NCBI GenBank assembly: GCA_049680295.1
Contig: JBAUHN010000234.1
Span: 1 to 55,283 of the forward strand
Direction of reading: 5' to 3'
Length of the DNA stretch: 55,283 nt
DNA from: JBAUHN01 sp049680295
GTDB lineage: Bacteria > Pseudomonadota > Alphaproteobacteria > Rhodobacterales > Rhodobacteraceae
Shown one piece after another: positions 1 through 8,030 of the stretch; position 1 is the first letter of the stretch; each line of letters opens with the position of its first letter. Both the position numbers and the translations under genes were made by a program. The notes below the pieces were generated by a model. The model did no database searches, was not told the origin of the DNA, and saw nothing but the letters and a program-made list of their open reading frames with translations.

Positions 1-94
1 GTTTCATACTGACCGACTGATTGCTGAGCAGGCGATCCACGGCTTGTGGAATCTCAAGAACCTCACGGCGCATTTGGGTTTCATTGGCGTTCAT
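1..94 (-). CDS. SIS-domain sugar-phosphate deaminase/isomerase, N-terminal fragment
   Basis: Only the first 31 residues lie in the window; the gene runs off the left edge. The start is the ATG at 94, nine bases after the stop of the GntR gene, so it is the third gene of the leftward operon. The N-terminus (an MRREVLEIPQAVDRLL-like stretch) resembles the opening of NagB-II/AgaS-type SIS proteins, which convert glucosamine-6-phosphate to fructose-6-phosphate. That would complete the route from GlcNAc-6-P made by the MurQ and kinase neighbours. The SIS fold itself is outside the window, so the family call rests on a short N-terminal motif plus context. Confidence 0.6.
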   Translation of the reverse strand, partial: MNANETQMRREVLEIPQAVDRLLSNQSVSMK

Positions 95-103
95 TTGGCA
101 GCC

Positions 104-862
104 CTATTCTGATGCAAGGCGCAGTTCGGCCACAAAATTGTAGGCGTCACCGCGATAAATGGATTTTGTGAACTCAGCGACCCGGCCATTTGGTAGATAT
201 GACGTGCGTTCGATCCGCAAACCGGCTTCGCCTTCGGCGACTTCTAACAGTTGCGCGTCGGCGGCCCCAAGGTTTATCGCTGAAATCTTCTGCAAAGCGC
301 GTACCGGGCTCAGGCCAGATGCTTTCAAGACCGCATAGAGAGATGTCTCGACCAACAACGGGTTGGGCAGGATGTCGGGTGGCAGCGACGCGCGTTCGAT
401 GGCCATCGGTTTGTCGTCTGCAGTACGCAGCCGCGCGATCCGGGACACGGACGCATCCGGTGACAGGGCCAGCGCCAAAACTTCGTCCGGCGAGGGCATA
501 AAGATGCCCCGCTCAAGCCAGCGGCTGGTTGATGCCATACCGCGGCGCGACATGTCTTCGGTAAACGATGTGAGCCGCGACAACGATTGCTCGATCTGCG
601 GTGGCTGAGTGGCGACAAAGGATCCTGATCCTTGCTTTTGAACAATCAGCCCGTCTTCAGCCAGCGACTGTATTGCCTTGCGCACCGTGACCCGCGACAG
701 GTCGGTGATGGTTGCAATCTCACGCTCGGGGGGCAAGGACGATCCGGCTTTCAGGATGCCCTGTTCAACGCCATCGGTCAGGCGTTGTCGCAGTTGAACA
801 TAGCGCGGTCCGGCGTCTGGCAAAAGCCACCCATCCGGTGAAAGGAAATCTGCGACATTCAT
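104..862 (-). CDS. GntR/HutC-family transcriptional regulator (UTRA domain)
   Basis: A 252-residue regulator. The N-terminal winged helix-turn-helix (about residues 20-85) contains PPEREIA and SRVTVRKAIQSLAEDGLI, the GntR signature, followed by a wing with QGSGSFVA. Residues about 100-250 form a UTRA ligand domain, which in NagR/DasR-type members binds phosphorylated amino sugars. The ATG at 862 overlaps the stop of the upstream kinase gene (ATGA), so it is translationally coupled; an open frame continues upstream but only inside the kinase gene. It probably represses both this operon and the divergent importer operon through the ATAGGT repeats at 1759-1886. The effector (GlcNAc-6-P, MurNAc-6-P or another) cannot be told from sequence. 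Confidence 0.9.
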   Translation of the reverse strand: MNVADFLSPDGWLLPDAGPRYVQLRQRLTDGVEQGILKAGSSLPPEREIATITDLSRVTVRKAIQSLAEDGLIVQKQGSGSFVATQPPQIEQSLSRLTSFTEDMSRRGMASTSRWLERGIFMPSPDEVLALALSPDASVSRIARLRTADDKPMAIERASLPPDILPNPLLVETSLYAVLKASGLSPVRALQKISAINLGAADAQLLEVAEGEAGLRIERTSYLPNGRVAEFTKSIYRGDAYNFVAELRLASE

Positions 863-1755
863 ACGGGCACCTGACGGATATTTCGGGCGCTGTGACGCGC
901 CATTTGAAACGCTCCGTAAACGGCAGAATGTTTGGCGGCGATAACGCAGGATGCCATCTGTTTCGGCAGATAGGGCGCATAATGCGGCCCAACGCCGCCG
1001 GACAGGCACAAGGCGTCGCCGGGTTTGAACCCAAGTGCCACAAGGCCACCACAGATATAGTCAGCGCCTTCGGTCACAAGCTCCAACCCAATTGGGTCAC
1101 CAACTGCTGCCGCGTCCAAAACATCAGGCGCAAAAGTTCCGTAGTCCCCCGGCTTGGCGACAAAGCTGAAGGCTGCAACTTTATTTGGGTCACCGTCGAA
1201 CCGGGTCAAAATATTCTGGGTCAGCGGGCTATGATCAAGCACTTTGTCATAACACTGCAAGGTGCGATCCAAAGCGGCGCGGCCCAGCCATGCGCCCGAC
1301 GCCTGATCGGCCAGATGAAATCCCCAACCGCCAATAAAACGAAACGCAGCGTCCCTGGCTTTGCCAATGATCGTGCCGGTGCCGACCGACACCAGAAACC
1401 CATCTTGACCGTCCAATGCGCCAGTTATGGCGGTCGGTCGGTCGTCGGTGACAATGCATTGCGTGTAGGGCAGGGCATCGGCAACCTTTTGTGCGTCGCC
1501 CGCCGTTAGCACACCCGCCAAACCCAAATGCGCGCTGATGGGGGCAGCGTCGTCAAGATCAAGCCCCGCCTGAACGGCAGCGAGGGCCACAGCCTTTTTG
1601 ATGTTATCAATTGCGAGATCAAAGTCCGACGTCGCATTGGCGCGGCCCCCGCAAACCTCGGCAAGCAGGCCGCGACGGTCGGTTCCAATCGCAACGCGAC
1701 AGCCGGTCCCGCCGCCATCAACGCCAATCAAAATGGTATCTGCTAAGCTTTGCAT
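859..1755 (-). CDS. BadF/BadG/BcrA/BcrD-type sugar kinase (GlcNAc/MurNAc kinase-like)
   Basis: A 298-residue ASKHA-fold kinase. It opens with the phosphate-binding motif GVDGGGTGCRVAIG (residues 11-24) and has a second phosphate loop with GTGTIIG near the middle and an adenosine loop GGVGPHY near residue 255. This size is typical of N-acetylglucosamine kinases of the BadF family; clostridial MurK of this family phosphorylates both MurNAc and GlcNAc. Next to a MurQ-like gene, the natural role is making MurNAc-6-P or GlcNAc-6-P after import. There is no strong ribosome-binding site: only AGGT inside the putative operator lies just before the ATG. First gene of the leftward operon, with a 4-base overlap with the GntR gene. 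Confidence 0.85.
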   Translation of the reverse strand: MQSLADTILIGVDGGGTGCRVAIGTDRRGLLAEVCGGRANATSDFDLAIDNIKKAVALAAVQAGLDLDDAAPISAHLGLAGVLTAGDAQKVADALPYTQCIVTDDRPTAITGALDGQDGFLVSVGTGTIIGKARDAAFRFIGGWGFHLADQASGAWLGRAALDRTLQCYDKVLDHSPLTQNILTRFDGDPNKVAAFSFVAKPGDYGTFAPDVLDAAAVGDPIGLELVTEGADYICGGLVALGFKPGDALCLSGGVGPHYAPYLPKQMASCVIAAKHSAVYGAFQMARHSARNIRQVPV

Positions 1756-1758
1756 AAA

Positions 1759-1799
1759 ATACCTATAGAATACCTATTTCAAAAATAAAAGACCTATTT
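1759..1799. promoter_or_regulatory. Putative GntR operators, kinase-proximal cluster
   Basis: Two ATACCT hexamers at 1759-1764 and 1770-1775 are exactly 11 bases apart, one helical turn, and a third related element (ACCTATTT) lies at 1792-1799, 20 bases from its counterpart at 1772. Read on the minus strand they are AGGTAT/ATAGGT repeats. The first abuts the kinase start codon at 1755. The same unit recurs inverted at 1869-1886 in front of murQ. Assignment to the neighbouring GntR protein is inference. Confidence 0.6.
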
Positions 1800-1823
1800 G
1801 GCGATTTTACCCTGTATTGGTGC

Positions 1824-1829
1824 TATAAT
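1824..1829 (+). promoter_or_regulatory. Candidate -10 element for the murQ/importer operon
   Basis: A consensus TATAAT lies 79 bases before the murQ ATG. A TTGGCG at 1798-1803 could be a -35 but the 20-base spacing is long, so the promoter probably needs help or the -35 is elsewhere. Transcription would start near 1836, putting the 1869-1886 repeat in the 5' leader as a roadblock operator. Confidence 0.4.
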
Positions 1830-1868
1830 TATCGAATATTTGATGGGTTTCAAAAAATGGTAGACAAA

Positions 1869-1886
1869 AGGTATCTAATAGGTATT
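1869..1886. promoter_or_regulatory. Putative GntR operator in the murQ leader
   Basis: AGGTAT occurs at 1869-1874 and 1880-1885, 11 bases apart, with the second copy inside AATAGGTATT (1877-1886). This is the reverse-complement arrangement of the 1759-1779 cluster on the other side of the divergent promoter, as expected if one repressor controls both directions. Confidence 0.6.
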
Positions 1887-1907
1887 GTTGTTGGCAAGGG
1901 GAATCAT

Positions 1908-2774
1908 ATGTCGCTGCCGTTCACAGAATCCATAGCAGATCATTTGCCGATAGATGCGCTGCCCGCCGAGGCGGCGGCGGGGCTGTTGCTGGACGGGCAG
2001 ATGGCCGGTATTCGGGCGGCGCATGACATGATCCCACAGCTTACGGCTGCGGCAAAGGTAATGGCGGACTCGATCCAGTCTGGCGGATCACTGGTCTATG
2101 CAGCAGCGGGCAGTTCGGGCCTTATGGCGCTCAGCGATGCCAGCGAACTTCACGGCACCTTCGGAATACCGCATGCGCAAATTCAGGTACACATGGCCGG
2201 AGGCGTGCCAACAGATGGTCATATGCCGGGTGATACCGAAGATGGCGTAAAAGACGTGGATAAAATCGTATTGAGCAATCGCGATGTCGCCATCGTCGCC
2301 AGTGCCAGTGGGTCAACGCCCTATGCGCTGGCCGTGGCGGCGCGGGCCAGGCAATTCGGTGCAACTGTTGTCGGGCTGGCCAACAACGCCGCGACCCCGC
2401 TGCTTGCGGCGTCTGATTTCGCAATCTACCTGCCGACCCCACCCGAAGTGATCGCAGGATCAACACGCATGGCGGCGGGTGCGGCCCAAAAGGCGGCGCT
2501 GAACGTCATGTCATCCTTGATGGGCGTGGCGCTGGGCCATGTTTACAAGGGCATGATGGTCAATCTGGTGGTTGAGAATGCAAAGCTACGCGCCCGCGCG
2601 ACAGGCATTATTTGCAAAGCCGCTGGCGTGACCGAGCCGGTTGCTGCATCCGCGCTCAAAGCCGCAGATGGCCGGGTAAAAGCGGCAATTCTGGTCGCGA
2701 CAGGCCATAGTGCCGCGCAGGCGCAGGCTTTGCTGGATGAAAACGGCGGCTATCTTGACCGATGTTTGACGTAA
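1908..2774 (+). CDS. murQ: N-acetylmuramic acid 6-phosphate etherase-like protein (MurQ family)
   Basis: A 288-residue SIS-domain protein. MurQ cleaves the D-lactyl ether of MurNAc-6-P to give GlcNAc-6-P plus D-lactate in the cytoplasm. The sugar-phosphate loop is YAAAGSSGLMALSDASELHG; Glu80 in DASE matches the catalytic acid and Glu111 in DTEDG matches the second acidic residue of the E. coli enzyme. The C-terminal half has the GSTRMAAGAAQKAALN motif. It is slightly shorter than the usual roughly 298 residues, and the loop before Glu111 differs from canonical enzymes, so a variant substrate is possible. The start is the ATG at 1908 preceded by AAGGGG; an in-frame upstream ATG at 1857 lacks a site and lies across the operator. 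First gene of the importer operon. Confidence 0.85.
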   Translation: MSLPFTESIADHLPIDALPAEAAAGLLLDGQMAGIRAAHDMIPQLTAAAKVMADSIQSGGSLVYAAAGSSGLMALSDASELHGTFGIPHAQIQVHMAGGVPTDGHMPGDTEDGVKDVDKIVLSNRDVAIVASASGSTPYALAVAARARQFGATVVGLANNAATPLLAASDFAIYLPTPPEVIAGSTRMAAGAAQKAALNVMSSLMGVALGHVYKGMMVNLVVENAKLRARATGIICKAAGVTEPVAASALKAADGRVKAAILVATGHSAAQAQALLDENGGYLDRCLT

Positions 2775-2815
2775 ATACACACCAATCACGACGAAAACCA
2801 ACCAGGGAGAAAGAC

Positions 2816-4069
2816 ATGACCAAATTCACATTAACAGGCGCGTTGCTGGCCAGCAGTATGCTGACATCTGCGGCCTTGGCACAAGATGTCACGCTGACAA
2901 TCGAAAGCTGGCGCAATGACGATCTGGCAATCTGGCAGGATAAAATCATCCCGGCGTTTGAGGCTGAAAATCCGGGTATCAAGGTAAATTTCACGCCGTC
3001 AGCGCCAGCGGAATATAATGCTGTTTTGAACTCAAAACTGGATGCAGGATCTGCAGGCGACATCATTACATGCCGCCCGTTTGATGCGTCATTGGCGTTG
3101 TTCGAGGCCGGGCATCTGGCTGATGTGACCGACCTAGAAGGCATGAACAACTTTTCCGACGTTGCCAAGTCCGGGTGGAGCACGGACGACGCATCGGTGC
3201 AATTCTGCGTGCCAATGGCGTCCGTTATCCACGGATTTATCTACAACAAAGACGCCTTTGCCGAGTTGGGTATCGAAGAGCCAACAACCGAGGCCGAATT
3301 TTTTGCAGCCCTCGATAAGATCAAAGAGGACGGAACCTATACCCCGATGGCCATGGGTACCAATGACCAGTGGGAAGCAGCCACAATGGGCTACAACAAT
3401 ATCGGCCCGAACTACTGGAAGGGCGAGGAGGGCCGTCTGGCACTGCTGTCGGGTGAGCAAAAGCTGACCGATGAAGCATGGGTTGCACCCTACCGCCAGC
3501 TTGCCAAATGGGGCGCGTATCTGGGCGACGGGTATGAGGCGCAGACCTATCCCGACAGCCAGAACATCTTTACCCTCGGCCGGGCCGCGATCTACCCTGC
3601 CGGATCATGGGAAGTGTCAGGCTTTAACGCGCTTGTCGATTTTGAGATGGGCGCATTTTACCCGCCGGTCGCGAATGCAGGCGACACCTGCTACATCTCT
3701 GATCACACGGACATCGGCATTGGCATGAACGCCAAGACCGAACATCCCGAAGCGGCCAAAGCGTTTTTGAACTGGGTTGGATCGACGGAATTTGCGTCGC
3801 TTTATGCCAACGCATTGCCCGGCTTTTTCCCGCTGTCCTCTGGCGAAGTCACGCTGGAAGACCCGCTTGCACAGGAGTTCATCTCATGGCGCGGTGAATG
3901 CGAAAGCTCGATCCGGTCAACCTATCAGGTTCTGTCACGCGGCACGCCAAACCTTGAGAATGACACGTGGAACGCCTCTGTGGCCGTGATCAAAGGCGAA
4001 GAAACACCTGAAGATGCGGGCGCCCGCCTGCAAGAGGGTTTGGCCAGCTGGTACGACCCCCAAAAGTAA
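2816..4069 (+). CDS. ABC transporter sugar-binding protein (periplasmic, CUT1 type)
   Basis: A 417-residue extracellular solute-binding protein of the maltose/glycerol-3-phosphate type. A signal peptide covers residues 1-22, with a hydrophobic core and an ALA cleavage box just before Gln-Asp. The mature protein has the TIESWRNDDLAIWQDKIIP opening and a later AAIYPAGSWEV segment typical of family 1 binding proteins. AGGGAGAAA precedes the ATG at 2816. It follows murQ by about 40 bases and is separated from the permease genes by a strong hairpin, which usually keeps the binding-protein message more abundant. Context suggests an amino sugar or muropeptide-derived sugar as ligand, but the ligand cannot be read from sequence. 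Confidence 0.9.
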   Translation: MTKFTLTGALLASSMLTSAALAQDVTLTIESWRNDDLAIWQDKIIPAFEAENPGIKVNFTPSAPAEYNAVLNSKLDAGSAGDIITCRPFDASLALFEAGHLADVTDLEGMNNFSDVAKSGWSTDDASVQFCVPMASVIHGFIYNKDAFAELGIEEPTTEAEFFAALDKIKEDGTYTPMAMGTNDQWEAATMGYNNIGPNYWKGEEGRLALLSGEQKLTDEAWVAPYRQLAKWGAYLGDGYEAQTYPDSQNIFTLGRAAIYPAGSWEVSGFNALVDFEMGAFYPPVANAGDTCYISDHTDIGIGMNAKTEHPEAAKAFLNWVGSTEFASLYANALPGFFPLSSGEVTLEDPLAQEFISWRGECESSIRSTYQVLSRGTPNLENDTWNASVAVIKGEETPEDAGARLQEGLASWYDPQK

Positions 4070-4090
4070 GCGCCAATTGCGCAACGACCT

Positions 4091-4121
4091 GCCCCAAAGC
4101 AATCAATTCGCGCTTTGGGGC
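4091..4121 (+). other. Intercistronic mRNA hairpin
   Basis: GCCCCAAAGC (4091-4100) and GCTTTGGGGC (4112-4121) form a perfect 10-base-pair stem with an 11-base loop. It lies 22 bases after the binding-protein stop and is not followed by a T-run, so it fits an mRNA-stabilising or partially attenuating hairpin rather than a full terminator. Confidence 0.7.
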
Positions 4122-4211
4122 GGGGACCATCGGTGCCGGGACCGCCGTTTCCGTCCCCCCCTATTCCAAATCAACCGCACCCTTTTCAATTGACCCATGC
4201 AGGACCGTCCA

Positions 4212-5138
4212 ATGTCGAAACAGCCCAGCAAGAGCCCTATCCGGTGGCATATCGTTGTTTTTCTGGCACCTGCCGTGCTGGTCTATACGGCGGTGATGAT
4301 CTACCCGCTTTTCAATACGCTGCGCCTGTCGCTGTTTACCGAAGTGGATCAACAGCGCGTTTATGTTGGTCTTGCTAATTTTCGCACCCTGTTTGGCAAT
4401 GCGAACTGGGCGGATCAATTCTGGAACGCCCTTGGCAATAACTTTTGGTTCTTTGTGGTGCACATGCTGGTGCAAAACCCGATTGGCGTGCTGCTGGCTG
4501 CAATTCTCAGCCATCCACGCCTTCGCTTTGCCAGCTTTTACCGATCTGCCATTTTCATCCCGACGATCCTGTCGTTTGTAATCGTTGGCTTTGCCTGGAA
4601 ACTGATCTTGTCCCCGATCTGGGGCATCGCACCGGGCATGCTGGACTGGGTCGGGCTAAAATCACTCTATGCGCCCTGGCTGGGCAAAGAGGCCTACGCC
4701 CTGACTACCTTGTCACTGGTGTCAGTCTGGCAATTTGTCGGCATCCCGATGATGCTGATTTACGCTGCCCTGTTGTCGATCCCAGATGAGATACTTGAGG
4801 CCGCCGAGGTCGAGGGTATTACCGGCGCGTCTGCTTTCTGGAAGATCAAATTGCCGTTGATACTGCCTTCAATCGGCATCATTTCGATCCTGACTTTTGT
4901 GGCGAACTTCAACGCGTTTGACCTGATTTATGCAGCACAGGGCGCGCTTGCGGGTCCGGATTTTTCAACCGATATCCTGGGCACGTTCATGTACCGCACT
5001 TTCTTTGGCTTTCAGTTGCAGCTTGGCGATCCGCATATGGGATCGGCCATCGCATCAGCCATGTTCGCAATCATCCTGATCGGTGTGTGCCTGTACCTGT
5101 TCGGCATCCAAAGCCGCATGCGCCGCTATCAGTTCTAA
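4212..5138 (+). CDS. ABC transporter permease, MalF-like (CUT1)
   Basis: A 308-residue inner-membrane permease with about six membrane spans. The first is at residues 12-32. The EAA loop reads EAAEVEGITGASAFWKIKLP (about residues 196-215), the contact site for the ATPase. The start is taken as the ATG at 4212, 7 bases after AGGA; an ATG five codons upstream (4197) is possible but has no ribosome-binding site. Together with the gene at 5149 it forms the heterodimeric channel of the importer. Confidence 0.92.
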   Translation: MSKQPSKSPIRWHIVVFLAPAVLVYTAVMIYPLFNTLRLSLFTEVDQQRVYVGLANFRTLFGNANWADQFWNALGNNFWFFVVHMLVQNPIGVLLAAILSHPRLRFASFYRSAIFIPTILSFVIVGFAWKLILSPIWGIAPGMLDWVGLKSLYAPWLGKEAYALTTLSLVSVWQFVGIPMMLIYAALLSIPDEILEAAEVEGITGASAFWKIKLPLILPSIGIISILTFVANFNAFDLIYAAQGALAGPDFSTDILGTFMYRTFFGFQLQLGDPHMGSAIASAMFAIILIGVCLYLFGIQSRMRRYQF

Positions 5139-5148
5139 GGAAAATCCC

Positions 5149-5988
5149 ATGAACGCCGCCCGCCAGAACCGCCTGAATTCAGCCGCCGCCCACGGTGCGT
5201 TGATCCTGTATACGCTGATCGCGCTGTTTCCGGTGTTTGTAATTGTGATCAACAGTTTCAAAACCCGCAAAGCGATCTTTCGCGAACCCTTATCCTTGCC
5301 CGACGCCGACAGCTTTTCGCTGATCGGATATCAGACGGTTCTGAAACAGGGCGACTTTTTCCTCTATTTCCAGAATTCGATGATCGTAACGGTCGGATCG
5401 CTGTTTTTCATTCTGCTTTTTGGCGCCATGGCAGCGTTTGCGCTGGCGGAATACCGGTTCAAGGGCAACACGCTGATGGGGCTTTATCTGGCGCTGGGCA
5501 TTATGATCCCGATCCGCATCGGCACCGTGGCCATTCTTGAAATGATGGTGCAGACCGGATTGGTCAATACGCTTTGGGCGCTGATTTTGGTCTATACGGC
5601 GCAGGGATTGCCGCTGGCAGTATTCATCCTGTCAGAATTCATGCGTCAGGTCAGCGATGACCTGAAGAACGCGGGCCGCATTGATGGATTAAACGAATAC
5701 ACCATCTTTTTCCGGTTGGTATTGCCACTGGTACGCCCTGCGATGGCCACTGTTGCCGTGTTCAACATGATCCCGATCTGGAACGATCTTTGGTTCCCGC
5801 TGATCCTTGCCCCCGCAGAAGAGGTGAAAACCCTGACTTTGGGCAGTCAGGTCTTTATCGGGCAGTTTGTGACCGACTGGAATGCGGTTCTGTCGGCTCT
5901 GTCCTTGGCGATCCTGCCAGTCATGGGGCTGTATGTCATATTCTCAAAACAGCTGATCCGCGGTATCACGTCGGGGGCCGTCAAATGA
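5149..5988 (+). CDS. ABC transporter permease, MalG-like (CUT1)
   Basis: A 279-residue permease with about six spans, starting at the ATG preceded by AAGGAAAA. The N-terminus has the first span followed by NSFKTRKAIFREPLSLP, a common MalG-type periplasmic loop. The EAA-type loop (DDLKNAGRIDGLNEYTIFFR) lies at about residues 187-206; the usual first Glu-Ala-Ala is replaced by Lys-Asn-Ala, a tolerated variation. It follows the MalF-like gene after 10 bases, and its stop overlaps the start of the oxidoreductase gene (ATGA), so all are co-translated. Confidence 0.92.
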   Translation: MNAARQNRLNSAAAHGALILYTLIALFPVFVIVINSFKTRKAIFREPLSLPDADSFSLIGYQTVLKQGDFFLYFQNSMIVTVGSLFFILLFGAMAAFALAEYRFKGNTLMGLYLALGIMIPIRIGTVAILEMMVQTGLVNTLWALILVYTAQGLPLAVFILSEFMRQVSDDLKNAGRIDGLNEYTIFFRLVLPLVRPAMATVAVFNMIPIWNDLWFPLILAPAEEVKTLTLGSQVFIGQFVTDWNAVLSALSLAILPVMGLYVIFSKQLIRGITSGAVK

Positions 5989-7010
5989 AGGTTGTCGTTG
6001 CAGGATTGGGAAATATGGGGATCAGCCATGCGCTGGCTTATCACACCCATCCAGAGGCCGAAATCGTCGGCCTGATCAACCGCTCTGACGTGGAAGTGCC
6101 CTCAGAATTACGCGGCTATCCACGTTTCAAGACATTCGAACAGGGCATGGCCACCAAACCTGATCTTGTGTGTATTGCCACCTATTCCGACAGCCATGCG
6201 GATTATGCAATTGCCGCAATGAACGCAGGCGCAGATGTCTTTGTTGAGAAACCATTGGCGACTACGGTGGTCGATGCGCGGCGCGTTGTGGATATGGCCA
6301 CCCGGCTGAACCGTAAACTGGTTGTCGGATATATCCTGCGTCATCATCCCAGCTGGCAAGTTCTGATCCACGAGGCGCGTGATCTGGGCGGGCCTTATGT
6401 GTTCCGGATGAACCTGAACCAGCAATCTGATGGCGACACCTGGGCGACGCATAAGGCGCTGATGCAAACCACCAGCCCGATTGTCGATTGCGGTGTGCAT
6501 TATGTCGATGTCATGTGCCAGATTACCGACGCCAGGCCGCTGCGCGTGAACGGCATTGGTTTGCGCCTGTCGGATGAAATACCTGAAGACATGTATAACT
6601 ACGGCCAGCTTCAGGTGGCGTTCGATGATGGGTCTGTCGGCTGGTACGAGGCAGGATGGGGGCCGATGATGTCGGAAACGGCCTTCTTTGTAAAAGATGT
6701 GGTATCGCCTGCCGGATCAGTCTCGATCACTGATGGCAACAAAGCGGCGTCAGATGACGTCGAAGGCCATACCAAAGTTGGCGGCATTTTGGTGCATAAA
6801 CAGTCCGGTGACCGTGTGATTGATATGCCCGACGAGCCGGGCCACCAGCAGCTTTGCGATACGCAAGCCGCGTTCGTGATCCGTGCCATTACCGAAAACA
6901 CAGACCTCACGCGACACATGAACGACGCCGTGTTGTCGCTGTCGATTTGCCTGGCAGCCGATGAAAGCATCCGCACCGGACAGCCAATCACCCTGGGAGA
7001 TCCCGAATGA
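5985..7010 (+). CDS. Gfo/Idh/MocA-family oxidoreductase
   Basis: A 341-residue NAD(P)-dependent sugar oxidoreductase. The Rossmann dinucleotide motif is VVVAGLGNMGISHA near the N-terminus, and the EKP signature (FVEKPLATT) follows at about residues 85-93, with the conserved DCGVHYVD histidine region around residue 170. Members act on hexoses, inositols or amino sugars; the substrate is not evident here. The gene is wedged between permease and ATPase with ATGA overlaps at both ends, which argues that it acts on the imported sugar or an early intermediate. Such a step is not part of the standard MurQ/NagA/NagB route. Confidence 0.9.
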   Translation: MKVVVAGLGNMGISHALAYHTHPEAEIVGLINRSDVEVPSELRGYPRFKTFEQGMATKPDLVCIATYSDSHADYAIAAMNAGADVFVEKPLATTVVDARRVVDMATRLNRKLVVGYILRHHPSWQVLIHEARDLGGPYVFRMNLNQQSDGDTWATHKALMQTTSPIVDCGVHYVDVMCQITDARPLRVNGIGLRLSDEIPEDMYNYGQLQVAFDDGSVGWYEAGWGPMMSETAFFVKDVVSPAGSVSITDGNKAASDDVEGHTKVGGILVHKQSGDRVIDMPDEPGHQQLCDTQAAFVIRAITENTDLTRHMNDAVLSLSICLAADESIRTGQPITLGDPE

Positions 7011-8008
7011 CCGCCTTGAAGCTTGAGAATGTGTGCAAATCCTTTGGCGAGGTCGAGGTGTTGAAAAACATTGACCTCACCGTCGAGGAGGGTGAATTTG
7101 TGGTTTTCGTCGGCCCCTCCGGTTGCGGAAAATCGACACTGCTGCGGGTGATTGCCGGGCTTGAGGATGTATCCGCAGGCACCGTGTCGATCGGGGGGCA
7201 TGAGGTCAACACCACACCGCCCGCCAAACGCGGTATTGCCATGGTGTTCCAATCTTACGCGCTTTATCCGCATCTGACGGTACGCGACAACATGGCCTTG
7301 GGCCTAAAGCAGGAAAAGCAGCCCAAAGCGGTGATCGACGAACGGGTTGGCAAGGCCGTCAGCATGCTTGATCTGGACGCCTATGTGGATCGCCGCCCGT
7401 CTGATCTGTCAGGGGGGCAACGGCAACGCGTGGCCATCGGACGCGCCATTGTGCGCGACCCCAAACTGTTCTTGTTTGATGAACCTTTGTCCAATCTGGA
7501 CGCCGCTTTGCGGATGAACACCCGGATCGAGATTGCGGACTTGCACCGAAAACTGGCAGCCTCGATGATCTATGTGACCCATGACCAGACCGAGGCGATG
7601 ACCCTTGCGGATAAGATTGTTGTACTGCGCGACGGGCAGGTAGAGCAGGTCGGTAGCCCGATGGAGCTTTATAACAACCCGGCAAACCAATTTGTCGCAG
7701 GGTTTTTAGGCGCGCCGTCGATGAATTTTCTAACGAAATCTGCTGCAAGTATTCCAGATGGTGTCACGCTGGGGATCAGGCCTGAACATCTGTCCATCGG
7801 TAACACCGGGCGCATCAAAGGCACCGTCACCCATGTCGAGCGTTTGGGCGGCGACACCAATATTTTGGTGATGTCGGACGCCAAAGAAACTCTGACAGTC
7901 AGATTATTCGGGCAGCATGGCACTAAGGTCGGCGAAGACGTGGCGCTGGATTATGACGATCGTAATGCGTTTTTCTTTGACAAGGACCGTCAACGGATAA
8001 CCGCATAG
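7007..8008 (+). CDS. ABC transporter ATP-binding protein, MalK/UgpC-like
   Basis: A 333-residue ATPase of the CUT1 importer. Walker A is GPSGCGKST (36-44), the Q-loop lies in MVFQSYALYPH, the signature is LSGGQRQR (134-141), Walker B is LFLFDEP (154-160), and the H-loop His is at 192 in YVTHDQTEA. After residue about 235 comes the TOBE/OB-fold regulatory extension usual for MalK homologues (LGIRPEHL). It overlaps the oxidoreductase gene by ATGA and ends the operon. No terminator was seen in the 22 bases before the convergent MFS gene. Confidence 0.95.
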   Translation: MTALKLENVCKSFGEVEVLKNIDLTVEEGEFVVFVGPSGCGKSTLLRVIAGLEDVSAGTVSIGGHEVNTTPPAKRGIAMVFQSYALYPHLTVRDNMALGLKQEKQPKAVIDERVGKAVSMLDLDAYVDRRPSDLSGGQRQRVAIGRAIVRDPKLFLFDEPLSNLDAALRMNTRIEIADLHRKLAASMIYVTHDQTEAMTLADKIVVLRDGQVEQVGSPMELYNNPANQFVAGFLGAPSMNFLTKSAASIPDGVTLGIRPEHLSIGNTGRIKGTVTHVERLGGDTNILVMSDAKETLTVRLFGQHGTKVGEDVALDYDDRNAFFFDKDRQRITA

Positions 8009-8030
8009 CATGTCGGCGGACGATACCAGA

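Noticed and set aside
712..1509. A 265-codon rightward frame across the GntR and kinase genes
   Set aside because: Antisense to two well-supported genes.
859..1755. Benzoyl-CoA reductase subunit (BadF name)
   Set aside because: The family name is historical; length, motifs and amino-sugar context fit a sugar kinase, and no other reductase subunits are present.
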